Origin: Membranihabitans marinus
Lineage (GTDB): Bacteria > Bacteroidota > Bacteroidia > Chitinophagales > Saprospiraceae
Assembly: GCF_021729155.1 (NCBI RefSeq)
Contig: NZ_JAJQYA010000006.1
Span: forward strand, 1-64,000
DNA: 64,000 bases
Reading direction: 5' to 3'
Shown here in pieces: positions 24,001 to 33,645 of this stretch (the first letter of the stretch is position 1; each line of letters begins with the position of its first letter). The translations under genes and the position numbers were made by a program. Under the pieces are notes generated by a model that saw only the letters and a list, made by a program, of their open reading frames with translations, did not search any database and was not told the DNA's origin.

Positions 24001-24501
24001 ATTGGCTATTCAAACCTACCCGAGATCAATTATGGTTTCGGTGTACAAACCATGTATAAAAATTTCGATGTCGGAGTGTTTTTCAGAGGACAAGGGCGAG
24101 TTTCATATGGCTTAGGAGGGGCTTATATTCCTTTCAATCAAGGTGTTGGTAAAGGAAATTTGTTTGTTCAAGCTTTAGACCGTTGGACAGTAGAAAATCC
24201 TTCTCAAGATGCACAATATCCAAGATTGTATAATGGTACTTCTGCCAATAACTGGCAACGGTCCACGAAGACTATCTACGATGGTAGTTTTTTAAGACTT
24301 TCCAATGTTGAATTAGGATATACTTTAAGTGGGGATAAACTGGCTAAGATCGGCTTAGAGCGACTTAGGTTTTACCTCATAGGCAATAACATTGCTGTAT
24401 TTTCTAAATGGAAAATGTGGGATCCTGAGACTGGAACTGCAAGTGGAAGTAATTATCCACTTCAAAGGAAATTTAATTTTGGAATAAGAGGTACGTTTTA
24501 A
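21025..24501 (+). CDS. SusC/RagA TonB-linked outer membrane transporter 1, with STN domain
   Basis: A 1158-residue TonB-dependent importer. In order: signal peptide (ILIIFLMITYHGMALP), STN signalling domain (about 30-110, with HNVYFTYDSDMVSGVKVDYQ), a helical linker (EGIQSLEQMIRHMEGIVSE), a carboxypeptidase-like beta sandwich (about 155-232, GEPLIGVNVLVKGTDKGTAT), the TonB-box-like LDELVVVG near 238, the plug (IRGISTFSSNRSPLILVDGV, SILKDASATAVYGVRAANG), and a long beta barrel ending in NFGIRGTF with a terminal aromatic. It should import an oligomeric nutrient together with SusD 1 and signal its presence to FecR 1 via the STN domain. Confidence 0.95.
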   Translation: MEIRLLKQWKILIIFLMITYHGMALPDINSKLKFEEKFLIEVLDEISREHNVYFTYDSDMVSGVKVDYQKIEGESVRSLLSRLLKEVNFDFKIFEERFVIIYKNSKEGIQSLEQMIRHMEGIVSEKKDAAKRTEAKVDKLKFDNAKSLFIKRLVINISGQIQNEEGEPLIGVNVLVKGTDKGTATDIEGNFALEDVDENAVLIVSYIGYQTQEIALNGRRNFTITLLEDAQTLDELVVVGMGEQRKASVIGAISNVNMDDLKIPNRSLTNALAGRMAGAVVVQRSGELGNDNGGFWIRGISTFSSNRSPLILVDGVERDMQNLNPENIESLSILKDASATAVYGVRAANGVVLVTTRKGVKQKPTIEFKTEYGISDLPKLPDYLGGVDYAKLYNEALGRDNYSEDYISNLSNQSDPYLYPNVDWFDETYTKYSSNTQSTLNVRGGGDVARYFVGLGFLGENGNFRNSGENSYNSNLSLNRYNFRSNVDITLSKSTVVDLEVGGHLTDLHTPGLGGNIYGTNYSPAGELFYWSNLATPISNSVRIPLGIDANGNEIYGWGAPSQVGEKNPAERLLGSGYNTQYSNQVMSQITLNQELNAIAEGLKLRTSFSFDAYNLTSIQRRKQSTTYGVQGRDPNTGDLLYNEVDQGQEFLNYSRALESNRAKEFKFQLIYSKKMSNKHRIGGMAMYYHRDYINGNASSSILALPYRRQGIAGRMTYDYNDRYFGEINVGYNGSENFPKGNRFGVFPAIAAGWLVSNESFWSGNLKRIINVLKLKGSYGLVGSEALPGGERYGYLSIYGAGLGGYSFGETSRYFGGVGLDRIGVQDLTWEKGIKKNVGFEMLMFNGDVSLEVDYFHERRYDILLQRTSLPGIVGINSVPFANFGEMINRGLDGTLELTRDFNDGFVRVYGNFTYARDRIIEQDEPNRNYDYRNRTGHKYGQNFGLISLGYFIDENDIENSPLQTFGEVRPGDVKYKDINGDGLITIDDEVPIGYSNLPEINYGFGVQTMYKNFDVGVFFRGQGRVSYGLGGAYIPFNQGVGKGNLFVQALDRWTVENPSQDAQYPRLYNGTSANNWQRSTKTIYDGSFLRLSNVELGYTLSGDKLAKIGLERLRFYLIGNNIAVFSKWKMWDPETGTASGSNYPLQRKFNFGIRGTF

Positions 24502-24511
24502 ATCAAAAGCA

Positions 24512-26464
24512 ATGAAATTTTTAAATATAACAATATTAGCATTTTTATTATTGGGTTGTGATTTTTTGGAAAAGCTTCCTGATGATATGAAAAATGATGT
24601 TACTGTTTGGACATCAAGAGAAGAAACTGAGAGTTTTCTATATAATATCTATGCGCCTATTCCATCACCAGCATTAAATACAGGTTATGGATTTATGGGG
24701 ATTTCAGATGAAATAGATTTTACTTGGAATGTTTATCCCAGTTACAATATTAATCTAGGTAATTGGAATCCCAATTCTAATTTTCAAAATCACTGGTCAA
24801 CATTTTATAAAGCCATCCGCGCTTCTTTAATTTTTGAAAATAATGTGGATAGAAACTTTGAGTTAAGTGAAGAACTTATCCGTCAATATAAAGCGGAGTC
24901 TAAATTCTTAAGAGGTTATTATTATTGGTTACTGATACGTCAATACGGACCTGTGCCTCTTATTAAAGAAGAACGACCCGTTAGTGCTGACTGGAATATT
25001 CCTCGCGCTCCTTTCGATGAAATCGTTGATTACATCGTTACCTTAATGGATGAGGCTCAAAACGATCTGCCAGCTCGTTGGAATAATACAGATCAAAATT
25101 GGTTAGGCAAACCAGACCAAATGGTTTGTAAAGCAGTCAAAGCCGCTGTCCTTACCACTGCTGCAAGTCCTCAATGGAATGGCAATAGTGATTATGCTGG
25201 TTTTACAAATAAAGATGGTACTCCATTGGCAGAGACTACTTATGACGTTAAAAAATGGGAAAGGGCTGTCGAAGCCAATCGGGAAGCGATAAATTTTGCT
25301 GAAAGCAGTGCAGTAAATGTAAGATTGTATAAAAACAATGAAAACGGGAAGGGTGAAACATTTAGTCCATTTAAATCAGTCAGACAGGTTCATTTAGACG
25401 GATGGAATCCAGAAATTATTTGGGGAAAATCTAATTATAGTCCTGCTGGATGGTCTGTTCACGGCTCTCCAGGGCCCAATAATTTGGGAGGAATTGCGCC
25501 GACACAAAGAATCGTAGATGCCTTTTTAATGAATAATGGAAAATGGATTTCAAGTCCAGAATCTAATTATATTGAGGAAGGATTTGCAGAATCTGGAGGT
25601 GAATTTTATAAGCCAAAAAATTTAGATGAAATCGATGACAGGGTTGAAATAATAGAAGCAATTAAAAGTGAAGATGCATGGGGACATTGGCCTGGTGAAT
25701 GGAATATGTACGCTAATAGAGAACCTCGATTTTACGCTTCTATCCTGTACAATAAACGAATTATTCCTCAATTGCCTCGGGATGTTCAAAAAAGAGACTA
25801 TTACTCCTCTCCGAATCAACAAAACGGATATGGAAGGGTAGAGTTTTATTATGGTGGAGCATCTAGGAAATCAGGTTCGTTTACTTTTTTCCCCCGTACA
25901 GGGTATCTAGTTCTTAAAAATATTAGCTTCCAAAGCAATATGAGAGATCGTATCTATGCTGATGCCAACCGAACCTTGATTTTTATCCGATATGCGAATG
26001 TTTTATTAGATTATATCGAATCTTTAAACGAAATCGATCCTTCTCATCCTGATATTGAAAAATATTGGAATGCGATAAGAGAAAGAGCAGGTGTGCCTAA
26101 TATATATGATGTATATCCAGAAATAAAAGGGAACAAAGATGTACAACGTGAACATATACTAAGAGAAAGACAAATTGAATTGGCTTTTGAAGAATCTTTT
26201 GATCGATATTATACGATGAAAAGAAGGTTGTTGGCGGGTACAGAAGACGATGGAAGTCCTTATAGACAGTATGGTGACGGAGGAAAAATGTGGGGTATGA
26301 ATATTAATGCAGGGGATCCCACTACAAATAATTTCGAATATGAAGGATTTTATGAAAGAGTACCTTTTGAAACTAGAGTGTTTGATAAAAAAATGTACTT
26401 ATTCCCCATACCTCAAAGTGAAATAGATAGAAACTCAGCTTTGGTCCAGAACCCAGGTTGGTAA
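24512..26464 (+). CDS. SusD/RagB outer-membrane nutrient-binding lipoprotein 1
   Basis: The 650-residue lipoprotein has a signal with lipobox LLLGCDF (acylated Cys about residue 16), followed by SusD-like TPR helices (KAIRASLIFENNV, ESKFLRGYYYWLLIRQYGPV) and the C-terminal RagB/SusD part (ILRERQIELAFEESFDRYYT), ending in QNPGW as usual. It is longer than most SusD proteins (about 500-600) because of a large loop around 330-480. It starts 10 bases after the SusC stop, so the two are translationally linked and should form the SusC2D2 pedal-bin transporter. The ligand is unknown. Confidence 0.93.
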   Translation: MKFLNITILAFLLLGCDFLEKLPDDMKNDVTVWTSREETESFLYNIYAPIPSPALNTGYGFMGISDEIDFTWNVYPSYNINLGNWNPNSNFQNHWSTFYKAIRASLIFENNVDRNFELSEELIRQYKAESKFLRGYYYWLLIRQYGPVPLIKEERPVSADWNIPRAPFDEIVDYIVTLMDEAQNDLPARWNNTDQNWLGKPDQMVCKAVKAAVLTTAASPQWNGNSDYAGFTNKDGTPLAETTYDVKKWERAVEANREAINFAESSAVNVRLYKNNENGKGETFSPFKSVRQVHLDGWNPEIIWGKSNYSPAGWSVHGSPGPNNLGGIAPTQRIVDAFLMNNGKWISSPESNYIEEGFAESGGEFYKPKNLDEIDDRVEIIEAIKSEDAWGHWPGEWNMYANREPRFYASILYNKRIIPQLPRDVQKRDYYSSPNQQNGYGRVEFYYGGASRKSGSFTFFPRTGYLVLKNISFQSNMRDRIYADANRTLIFIRYANVLLDYIESLNEIDPSHPDIEKYWNAIRERAGVPNIYDVYPEIKGNKDVQREHILRERQIELAFEESFDRYYTMKRRLLAGTEDDGSPYRQYGDGGKMWGMNINAGDPTTNNFEYEGFYERVPFETRVFDKKMYLFPIPQSEIDRNSALVQNPGW

Positions 26465-26496
26465 ATTTTATTTAAAAGGATTTAATTAAAACATTT

Positions 26497-27342
26497 ATGA
26501 AAAATATAAAATATTTACTGTTTATACTTATACTCAGTGGAGTAGGTATAGGTTGTGAAAAAGGAATTGATCTTATTGAGGTAGAAGGTAAAGTTTATTT
26601 ACCTAATGCGGGAGTTTCTGAGTATTCCCCACTACTAGGTGAGTCAACATATCAACTAGGCGTATATAGATCTGGAATTAATCAAAAAATTGGAGACCTG
26701 TCGATCAATTTAGATGTTAATGAAAGTTTATTGGAGGATTTTTTAGGTGAAAATCCAGGTTTTCAAATGCTCCCAGAAGATTTTTATACTATTCCGACAA
26801 AGGAATTAGTATTAAACGAAGGAGAAGAAAGAGTGATGTTTGATATTTTACTTAAAAATATAGATAGTACTTTTCCCGATACAAATTATGTATTGCCTGT
26901 AAGCATTAAAGAGGTTGATCCTGTCGTGGAAATTATTGAAACACAGAGAGATGCTTTTTTGATTATGAAGAGATTTAGAAATCAATATGAAGGCTTATAC
27001 AAGATCAAGGGGACGGAATTGTCAGTAGAGAGTAATGTAGTTAGCGCTATTGATGTTGTGAAAAACGCCATTTCTGTAGATGATAAATCCATTAGAATAG
27101 ATGGTTTGACAAATGGAGTAAATCTTATTGTCAAAATTAATGACGATGGTGTCGTAGATATAACGCCTGGTTTGGGTTCAGAGGATTTGGGTATTGTGAA
27201 TACTCCAGATAAAAAAAGTACCTACAGTGGTCAATTTAGTGCGGAATATCAAAGAAGTATGGGGGTATTGAAATTATATTATACCTATACCATAAACGAC
27301 AAGGAAATAAATGCAGAAATTGAATTAAAATCATGGTTGTAA
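26497..27342 (+). CDS. DUF1735-containing surface lipoprotein
   Basis: The 281-residue product has a lipoprotein signal (YLLFILILSGVGIGCEK, Cys about residue 20), then a beta-rich DUF1735 (PF08522) domain: VYLPNAGVSEYSPLL, LGVYRSGI, then LPEDFYTIPTKELVLNEGEE, the pattern of BT_3987-like N-terminal domains. The C-terminal half resembles the lipocalin-like/DUF4361 partner (YEGLYKIKGTEL ... YYTYTINDKEINAEIELKS). In other Bacteroidota these proteins sit behind SusCD and are thought to be surface glycan-binding proteins. Its place 32 bases after SusD 1 fits that role. Confidence 0.82.
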   Translation: MKNIKYLLFILILSGVGIGCEKGIDLIEVEGKVYLPNAGVSEYSPLLGESTYQLGVYRSGINQKIGDLSINLDVNESLLEDFLGENPGFQMLPEDFYTIPTKELVLNEGEERVMFDILLKNIDSTFPDTNYVLPVSIKEVDPVVEIIETQRDAFLIMKRFRNQYEGLYKIKGTELSVESNVVSAIDVVKNAISVDDKSIRIDGLTNGVNLIVKINDDGVVDITPGLGSEDLGIVNTPDKKSTYSGQFSAEYQRSMGVLKLYYTYTINDKEINAEIELKSWL

Positions 27343-28463
27343 TGAGATTAGGCACAAAAAAGATGAAATTGAATTATAGATATTTTTATACGCTATTGCT
27401 ACTTATCTGTTTGTCAATGTCTGTTTCTAATCTAGAAGCACAAGGTTTGACTTATGGAAAAACGAATATTGCAGACTTAGTATTGATTTATCATGGAGGT
27501 GTTCACCGACCCATGGAGTGGAATGAAGATCAGTTTTTACCCTATGTAGTTCACGAGGATGCAAAAGGTAAGAAGAATTGGTTGTTCGATGGATTTCTCT
27601 TTTTGGAATTCAAAGATGGAAAAGGAAGAGAATTTGCACCGGGTTATGAAAAAGCTAACGCCCGTAAACAAGAATGGATGTGGTTGGCTAATCGACATTT
27701 TGAACAAGGTAAAGCGTTATCTGCACTAGATCGTTGTATCGAAAATCAGATTAAAGATCTGGGTAAGCCATTTTTTAAACACAAGGTGATCATTGGAATA
27801 CCTTCCCCTATTCTCAATCAAAAAGACTGGGGTGAGCTAGATGGGCAGCAACTTGATTTTTCTATAGTAGAAGATCGTTTAAAAGCTGTGGATTGGTATT
27901 TGGATATGTTTTTGAAAAAATTTAAAGAACAAAATTACCAGAACCTAGAACTAGAAGGATTTTATTGGGTTGATGAATCGGTAAGTGAATGTGAGGATAT
28001 ATTACCGTCCATTGGAGATAATATCAGAGACAAAGGATATCGATTTTTTTGGATTCCGTATTGGAAATCATATGGACATGAGCGTTGGAAAGAATTAGGT
28101 TTTGATTTTGCATGGTTACAGCCCAATCACTTTTTTAGTAAAGACGTGGAGGACCAAAGAATCAATAACGCTTGTGCACTCGCGAGTTCGCTTAATATGG
28201 GACTAGAAATGGAGTTTGATGGTAGAGCATTAGCAGGTTCAAAGGCAAATATGAGAAACCGTTTATTAACTTATATCGAAGGATTTGAAGAAAATTTAGT
28301 CTACAAAAAAGCTTCATTAGCGTATTATGAAGGTGGAAATGGGATCTATTTGTTTTCGAAATCGGATAATGTAAAGGATACCGAAATGCTAGATATTTTG
28401 GCTGAAAAAATAATTAAACGGAAAAAGAAATTGTTTTTTAAAAGGAATTTTCGAAAGAAATAG
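27342..28463 (+). CDS. DUF4855 domain-containing secreted protein
   Basis: A secreted protein of about 370 residues with a signal peptide (YFYTLLLLICLSMSVSNLEA) and the DUF4855 (PF16147) pattern: IADLVLIYHGGVHRPMEW, the aromatic FDGFLFLEF segment, HKVIIGIPSPILNQKDWGEL, then LEGFYWVDESV and RFFWIPYWKSYGHERWKELG, FAWLQPNHFF. The fold looks like a TIM-barrel relative of glycoside hydrolases, and E/D residues in GFYWVDESVSE could be catalytic, but no activity is established for the family. The ATG at 27342 overlaps the stop of the preceding gene (TAATG coupling); ATGs at 27333 and 27363 are alternatives. It is the only cargo protein here that could turn out to act on glycosidic bonds. Confidence 0.8.
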   Translation: MRLGTKKMKLNYRYFYTLLLLICLSMSVSNLEAQGLTYGKTNIADLVLIYHGGVHRPMEWNEDQFLPYVVHEDAKGKKNWLFDGFLFLEFKDGKGREFAPGYEKANARKQEWMWLANRHFEQGKALSALDRCIENQIKDLGKPFFKHKVIIGIPSPILNQKDWGELDGQQLDFSIVEDRLKAVDWYLDMFLKKFKEQNYQNLELEGFYWVDESVSECEDILPSIGDNIRDKGYRFFWIPYWKSYGHERWKELGFDFAWLQPNHFFSKDVEDQRINNACALASSLNMGLEMEFDGRALAGSKANMRNRLLTYIEGFEENLVYKKASLAYYEGGNGIYLFSKSDNVKDTEMLDILAEKIIKRKKKLFFKRNFRKK

Positions 28464-28554
28464 TATGTATTTTAGGCGGTGATTCTTCTATGTTAAATAA
28501 GTTTCAGGATATTGGTTTCTTTAGTAGGAAGAATTATTTTTGAAAAACTATAAT

Positions 28555-30264
28555 ATGAAGCGCAGAAATTTTATAGGAGTCCTTTCTGCATCTGGCGGTG
28601 CACTAGTGGCAAATCCAGTTTTGGGGACAACGGTCGGCGAAAAAATGAAAAATAGAAAAGTTGCCACCAAGGAATTGTCTGCAGATGTGGTTATTGTGGG
28701 AGGAGGTCTCGGTGGATGTGCTGCAGCTATGGCGGCTTGTCGAAATGGACTTAAGGTAATCCTCACGGAAGAGACAGAATGGATTGGGGGACAAATTTCA
28801 CAGCAAGGTGTTCCCCCCGATGAACATAGTTGGATAGAAACTCATGGAGCGCCAAAATCCTACAGAAATTATCGAGATAGGGTAAGAAGTTATTATAAAC
28901 GCAATTATCCTCTGACGGCTGCGGCTAAAAACAGAGAACGACTAAATCCGGGTGACGGAATGGTGTCTAGGATTTGTCATGAACCCAGAGTCTGTGTGGC
29001 CGTATTAACTGAGATGCTCAATCCCTATATTAGTACAGGGAATCTTCAACTTTTATCTAATTTCAAGGTGCAAAGTGCTCGTGCGAATGGTGATAATGTT
29101 GAATCATTGAAATTCTTGGACAGAATAAATGGGCATACGATTTGGATGAGTGCTAAGTATTTTGTGGACGCTACCGAATTGGGTGATTTACTACCTATGA
29201 CGGCTACCGAATATGTGACAGGCACTGAATCTAGAGCTGAAACGAGAGAGCTTCATGCTCCCGAAAAAGCTGACGCAAAGAATCATCAAGCATTTACCTT
29301 GTGCTTTGCCATGGATTATCAACCAGGTAAAGACAATTTAATTGAAAAACCAGAAAACTATAGTTATTGGAAAAACCATATTCCAAAAATGGATCCTCCA
29401 TGGGCGGGAAAGCAATTGGAATTAAATTACTCCGACCCTAAAACTACTAAGTCAAAGGATTTGGGTTTTCATCCTGAAGGACTATCAACAGGGAATAACT
29501 TAAATTTATGGTTATACCGACGAATAATCAATAAAAATAATTTTCTGCCCGGTACTTATGAGGGCGATATTACCATCGTCAATTGGCCTCAAAATGATTA
29601 CTTCGGGGGCAATCTAATCGATGTAAAAGAAAAAGAGTTCAACAAGACTATAGAAAATGCTAGGGAATTAAATAAATCATTTTTTTATTGGTTACAAACT
29701 GAGGTCCCTCGTCCTGATGGCGGATACGGTTGGCCAGGATTGAGATTGCGAGGTGATGTAATGGGGACTTCTGATGGAATGGCAAAATATCCCTATATAC
29801 GAGAGTCGAGACGGATAAAAGCGGAATTTACCATCTTGGAAGAACACGTAGGTGCGGAAAACAGAAAATTAGTAGCTGGATCTAAAGATGGCGCTAAATC
29901 GGCCGAATTTTTTGATAGTGTAGGTACGGGTTACTATCACATCGATTTACATCCAAGCAATAGAGGAAATAACTATATTGATTTTGCATCACTTCCTTTT
30001 CAAATTCCTTTGGGATCTTTGTTGCCGCAACGGATGAATAATATATTTCCAGCTAATAAAAATATTGGAACCACCCACATTACCAATGGATGTTATCGTT
30101 TGCATCCTGTGGAGTGGAGCATTGGAGAAGCAGTTGGTATGTTGATTTCATATGCCAATAAACATAGTATACCGCCGCGTGCTGTAAGGGAGAAGAAAGA
30201 ATTGTTATCGAGTTTTCAAAATTGGATAAAAACACAAGGATTGGAAACGCATTGGCCCAAATAA
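28555..30264 (+). CDS. Tat-exported FAD-dependent oxidoreductase (FAD_oxidored, PF12831 type)
   Basis: The 569-residue product carries a twin-arginine signal (MKRRNFIGVLSASGGALVAN) and, from about residue 45, the dinucleotide-binding strand-loop ADVVIVGGGLGGCAAAMAAC. Further family features are EETEWIGGQISQQGVPPDE, the FAD-contacting TYEGDITIVNWPQNDY, and the C-terminal ANKNIGTTHITNGCYRLHPV with EWSIGEAVGML. This is the FAD-dependent oxidoreductase family common next to SusCD genes in Bacteroidota and in Planctomycetes. The substrate is probably a sugar or sugar derivative, oxidised in the periplasm. The frame opens at TTG 28540, but the ATG at 28555 starts the Tat signal. Confidence 0.88.
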   Translation: MKRRNFIGVLSASGGALVANPVLGTTVGEKMKNRKVATKELSADVVIVGGGLGGCAAAMAACRNGLKVILTEETEWIGGQISQQGVPPDEHSWIETHGAPKSYRNYRDRVRSYYKRNYPLTAAAKNRERLNPGDGMVSRICHEPRVCVAVLTEMLNPYISTGNLQLLSNFKVQSARANGDNVESLKFLDRINGHTIWMSAKYFVDATELGDLLPMTATEYVTGTESRAETRELHAPEKADAKNHQAFTLCFAMDYQPGKDNLIEKPENYSYWKNHIPKMDPPWAGKQLELNYSDPKTTKSKDLGFHPEGLSTGNNLNLWLYRRIINKNNFLPGTYEGDITIVNWPQNDYFGGNLIDVKEKEFNKTIENARELNKSFFYWLQTEVPRPDGGYGWPGLRLRGDVMGTSDGMAKYPYIRESRRIKAEFTILEEHVGAENRKLVAGSKDGAKSAEFFDSVGTGYYHIDLHPSNRGNNYIDFASLPFQIPLGSLLPQRMNNIFPANKNIGTTHITNGCYRLHPVEWSIGEAVGMLISYANKHSIPPRAVREKKELLSSFQNWIKTQGLETHWPK

Positions 30265-30430
30265 GTATTTGTATAAACTCATTTCGTATAACTAGGGTTT
30301 TTTATGGTATGCCATGCAATTCTATTTCCATCTATGATTTATCATAAATAAGTTTTGGTCGACTTTTCTTATAAATTCAATACAGTCTGTTTTGTGTGTT
30401 TAAAATGATTTAATTAATTCCTGATTAGTG

Positions 30431-33400
30431 ATGTTGAAGAATTTATTGTTATACATATTGTTCATTTTAGGGGTTGTTTCGTGTTCGAATAAAAGGGAAG
30501 AAGTTCGAATTTTGGCAATAGATCTAGAAAAATCAACCCTATCAAAGTTAAATTCTGAGATTCTTTATACAGATTGGGAATTGGATACGGGGCAATTGGT
30601 GAATTTGACAGAGGACAGTATATCAAAATTCAGTTCGATTATTTTGCCTATCTCTTATTTAGATAAACTGTATTATATTGATCGAAATATTTTGGAGCGA
30701 TATGTACAAGGCGGGGGTGGGATAGTAGTTTGGAAAGATACAATATTGGATTATCCAGTTTGGCCCATTACAAGAAGCATACAATCTGCTGAGTTGGATG
30801 TTGTTCGCGGACAGGGAAGGATAGAGGTTATTGACCAGCTCGAAAAGGCAGATTGGAATAACATCTTAATGGAAAGTATTGGTAATAACCGATATCCTAA
30901 TTATTCGAATGCGATCACAACAAAGATTCCCGATGCCAATAGATATATTAAGCATGTATTGGTTGAAGGTCTAGATGAGCCAATGCAAATGCAAATTTTG
31001 CCCAATAATGATGTGTTGATTGTAGAACGGAAAGGAGGTGTTAAACTGTTTGATTCTTCGGAGAATAAACTTGTCCTCATAGCTCGATTAAATGTTTTTA
31101 GTGGTATTGAAGATGGTCTATTGGGGGTTGTTCTAGATCCCAACTACGACTCTAACCATTGGGTGTACTTTTACTATGCGGTAGCTGGAGATAAGTCTGT
31201 TAACCGGCTGTCAAGGATGGTTTTAAGAGATGGAAAGTTAGATCTAAATACTGAAAAAATTTTACTTGAAATACCTACACAGCGTCAATATTGCTGTCAT
31301 TCAGCGGGATATTTGTACTTTGATAATCAAGGCTTGCTGTATTTATCTGTAGGGGACAATACCAATGCGGAAGAAACAGAGGGCTATATCCCCATCGATG
31401 AACGCCCCAATAGGATGTTGTCAGATGATCAGGCTACTGCGGCTAATACCAACGATTTAAGAGGAAAGATATTGAGAATTAAACCGGAAGAGGACGGTAC
31501 ATATTCCATTCCCAAAGGGAACCTATTTCCTGAAGGAATGCCAAATACTCGTCCGGAAATTTATATAATGGGTAGTCGAAATCCATATCGCTTCTCTGTT
31601 GATTCCAAGAAAAACATCCTTTATTGGGGAGATGTAGGTCCAGACACAAAAGTTCAAGGAGAGGATGGATTGATGAGTTACGATGAATTGAACCGAGCTG
31701 AGAAACCTGGATTTTATGGATGGCCATATTTTTTAGGAAACAACCAAGCCTTCCCCTATTACGATTTTGAAACTAAAGAAGAAGGTCCTCGATTTAACCC
31801 TAAAAGACCTATTAATCAATCTCCCAATAATACCGGTCTTCGAGAATTGCCAGAAGCCCAACCTGCTTTTATTTGGTATGGGAAAGGAAGCTCTGTAAAA
31901 TTTCCTTTGGTGGGAAAGGGAGGAGCTAGTGCGATGGCAGGACCAATTTTTTATGCTGACCAATTTAAAGGGCAACCTTACAGGATTTCAGATTATTACG
32001 ATGGTAAATTATTCATTTATGAATGGTTGCGAAATTGGATCTTAGCGGTTGAATTTGACGATGATGGAAATATGGTATTTATGGAACCATTTCTGGATCA
32101 TTTTAATTTTTCATCACCAGTAGATATGGTATTTGGTCCAGATGGAGCTCTTTATGTTCTGGAATATGGGACCAATTGGTTTTCAAAGAATAACGATGCT
32201 ATATTAAGTCGAATTGAGTATATTGAAGGGAATCGTTCTCCCGTAGTGCGTATTCAAACGAATACTACGGTGGGCGCACATCCATTGAAAGTAAAATTCG
32301 ACGGCGCCAAAACCATAGATTATGATGGAGATAGTGAATTGAAATATTATTGGACTATCGATAATGTAGAAATGCAAGGTGTGAATGTAGAATATGTGTT
32401 TGAGAAACCAGGGATTTTCGATGTTGCATTGGAAGTGCATGATCAGGATGGTGGAATAGGGAAGTCAACCACTCAGATTAGCGTAGGTAATTCACCGCCC
32501 GATATTCAATTGGAATTCAAAGGGAATAAAAGTTTTTATAGAGATAAAGGCAGTGTATCTTATCAAATTACAGTACAGGATGCCGAAGATGGGCTAATTG
32601 ACGGTGATCAAATCACGACAAGGTTCGGATATTTGGAAAATAAGGAGGATCTTGCCCTGGTATTAGGAGATACAGAAGGTTTGGGAATAGAGGGATTTAA
32701 GATAGGGAAGAAGCTGATTGGAGAGAATGATTGTCAGTCATGTCATTCTATGGAGGACGAATCGGTGGGCCCAAGTTATCGTGAGATATCAAAAAAATAC
32801 TACAATGATGAATCTGCGTTAGAGGCTCTTTCGCTAAAAATAATAAAGGGTGGAAGTGGAAATTGGGGCTCCAAACCCATGACGCCGCATCCAGACATGA
32901 AGAAGGAAGAATCGGAAGAAATTGTAAAGTATATTCTCTCTCTCGCAAAAGTAAATAAGGGAATCCCAGCAAATGGCATCATTGATTTTGATAAACATAA
33001 TCGGAAGAATGAAAATGGAGCCTATATCTTGACCACTAAATACAGAGATAAAGGTGGTGCAGGGGAAGTGCCAGCAATTGAGTCTGAGCTTCATAATATA
33101 TGGGAATCTCCCAAAGTAGAAGCCGAAATGTTTGATGATGGGAATGTTGGAATTGCAACGATCACGACAGAAAATCTTAGTTATATCAGAAATATTCGAA
33201 ACCAAACTTATGTGAAGTTTAAGGAAAAGGATCTTACAGATATAAAAGCTTTAAGGTATAGAGTCCAACCATTTGGAAAGGGAGGTGAAATCAATGTTCA
33301 TCTGGATCAAATGGATGGTCCAATTGTAAGTACAATTCAAATTTCAGGTGGAAATAGCAATTGGGAAGAGATTTCAGCTGCGGTTAAGCCCACGGATTCT

Positions 33401-33487
33401 GTCCACGATTTATTTTTTGTTTTTAGCAATTTGGCGGCTGGACATCAATTGTTGTTTAACCTCGATTGGATCTATTTTGAAAATTGA
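30431..33487 (+). CDS. PQQ-type sugar dehydrogenase / PKD / cytochrome c / CBM-like lipoprotein
   Basis: A 1018-residue lipoprotein (signal with LGVVSCSN, Cys about residue 18). Domains: a short ThuA-like remnant (about 25-120, ILAIDLEK ... RYVQGGGGIVVWKD); a glucose/sorbosone dehydrogenase beta-propeller (about 175-600, VLVEGLDEPMQMQILPNNDV, GIEDGLLGVVLDPNYDSNHW, VYFYYAVAG, NPYRFSVDSKKNILYWGDVG); a PKD domain (about 605-690, FDGAKTIDYDGDSELKYYWT); a c-type cytochrome domain with CQSCH near 767 and a distal Met in KPMTPHP; and a C-terminal CBM6-like sandwich (about 890-1018). It probably oxidises sugars with PQQ or a related cofactor and hands electrons to heme c. ATG 30431 is preferred to GTG 30428. 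Confidence 0.88.
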   Translation: MLKNLLLYILFILGVVSCSNKREEVRILAIDLEKSTLSKLNSEILYTDWELDTGQLVNLTEDSISKFSSIILPISYLDKLYYIDRNILERYVQGGGGIVVWKDTILDYPVWPITRSIQSAELDVVRGQGRIEVIDQLEKADWNNILMESIGNNRYPNYSNAITTKIPDANRYIKHVLVEGLDEPMQMQILPNNDVLIVERKGGVKLFDSSENKLVLIARLNVFSGIEDGLLGVVLDPNYDSNHWVYFYYAVAGDKSVNRLSRMVLRDGKLDLNTEKILLEIPTQRQYCCHSAGYLYFDNQGLLYLSVGDNTNAEETEGYIPIDERPNRMLSDDQATAANTNDLRGKILRIKPEEDGTYSIPKGNLFPEGMPNTRPEIYIMGSRNPYRFSVDSKKNILYWGDVGPDTKVQGEDGLMSYDELNRAEKPGFYGWPYFLGNNQAFPYYDFETKEEGPRFNPKRPINQSPNNTGLRELPEAQPAFIWYGKGSSVKFPLVGKGGASAMAGPIFYADQFKGQPYRISDYYDGKLFIYEWLRNWILAVEFDDDGNMVFMEPFLDHFNFSSPVDMVFGPDGALYVLEYGTNWFSKNNDAILSRIEYIEGNRSPVVRIQTNTTVGAHPLKVKFDGAKTIDYDGDSELKYYWTIDNVEMQGVNVEYVFEKPGIFDVALEVHDQDGGIGKSTTQISVGNSPPDIQLEFKGNKSFYRDKGSVSYQITVQDAEDGLIDGDQITTRFGYLENKEDLALVLGDTEGLGIEGFKIGKKLIGENDCQSCHSMEDESVGPSYREISKKYYNDESALEALSLKIIKGGSGNWGSKPMTPHPDMKKEESEEIVKYILSLAKVNKGIPANGIIDFDKHNRKNENGAYILTTKYRDKGGAGEVPAIESELHNIWESPKVEAEMFDDGNVGIATITTENLSYIRNIRNQTYVKFKEKDLTDIKALRYRVQPFGKGGEINVHLDQMDGPIVSTIQISGGNSNWEEISAAVKPTDSVHDLFFVFSNLAAGHQLLFNLDWIYFEN

Positions 33488-33645
33488 TCCATGATAGTCA
33501 TTTTGGGCGTGAAGTAATGCCGATGAAATTTTGAATAAAAAACAGAGTTTACATGAAATGCATGTCGTATAACTTCACCCCTTATCATTTTCTTTAATAA
33601 AGAATTCATAGCAGCTCTATTTTCGACGTTTGAAAAAAATATCCT

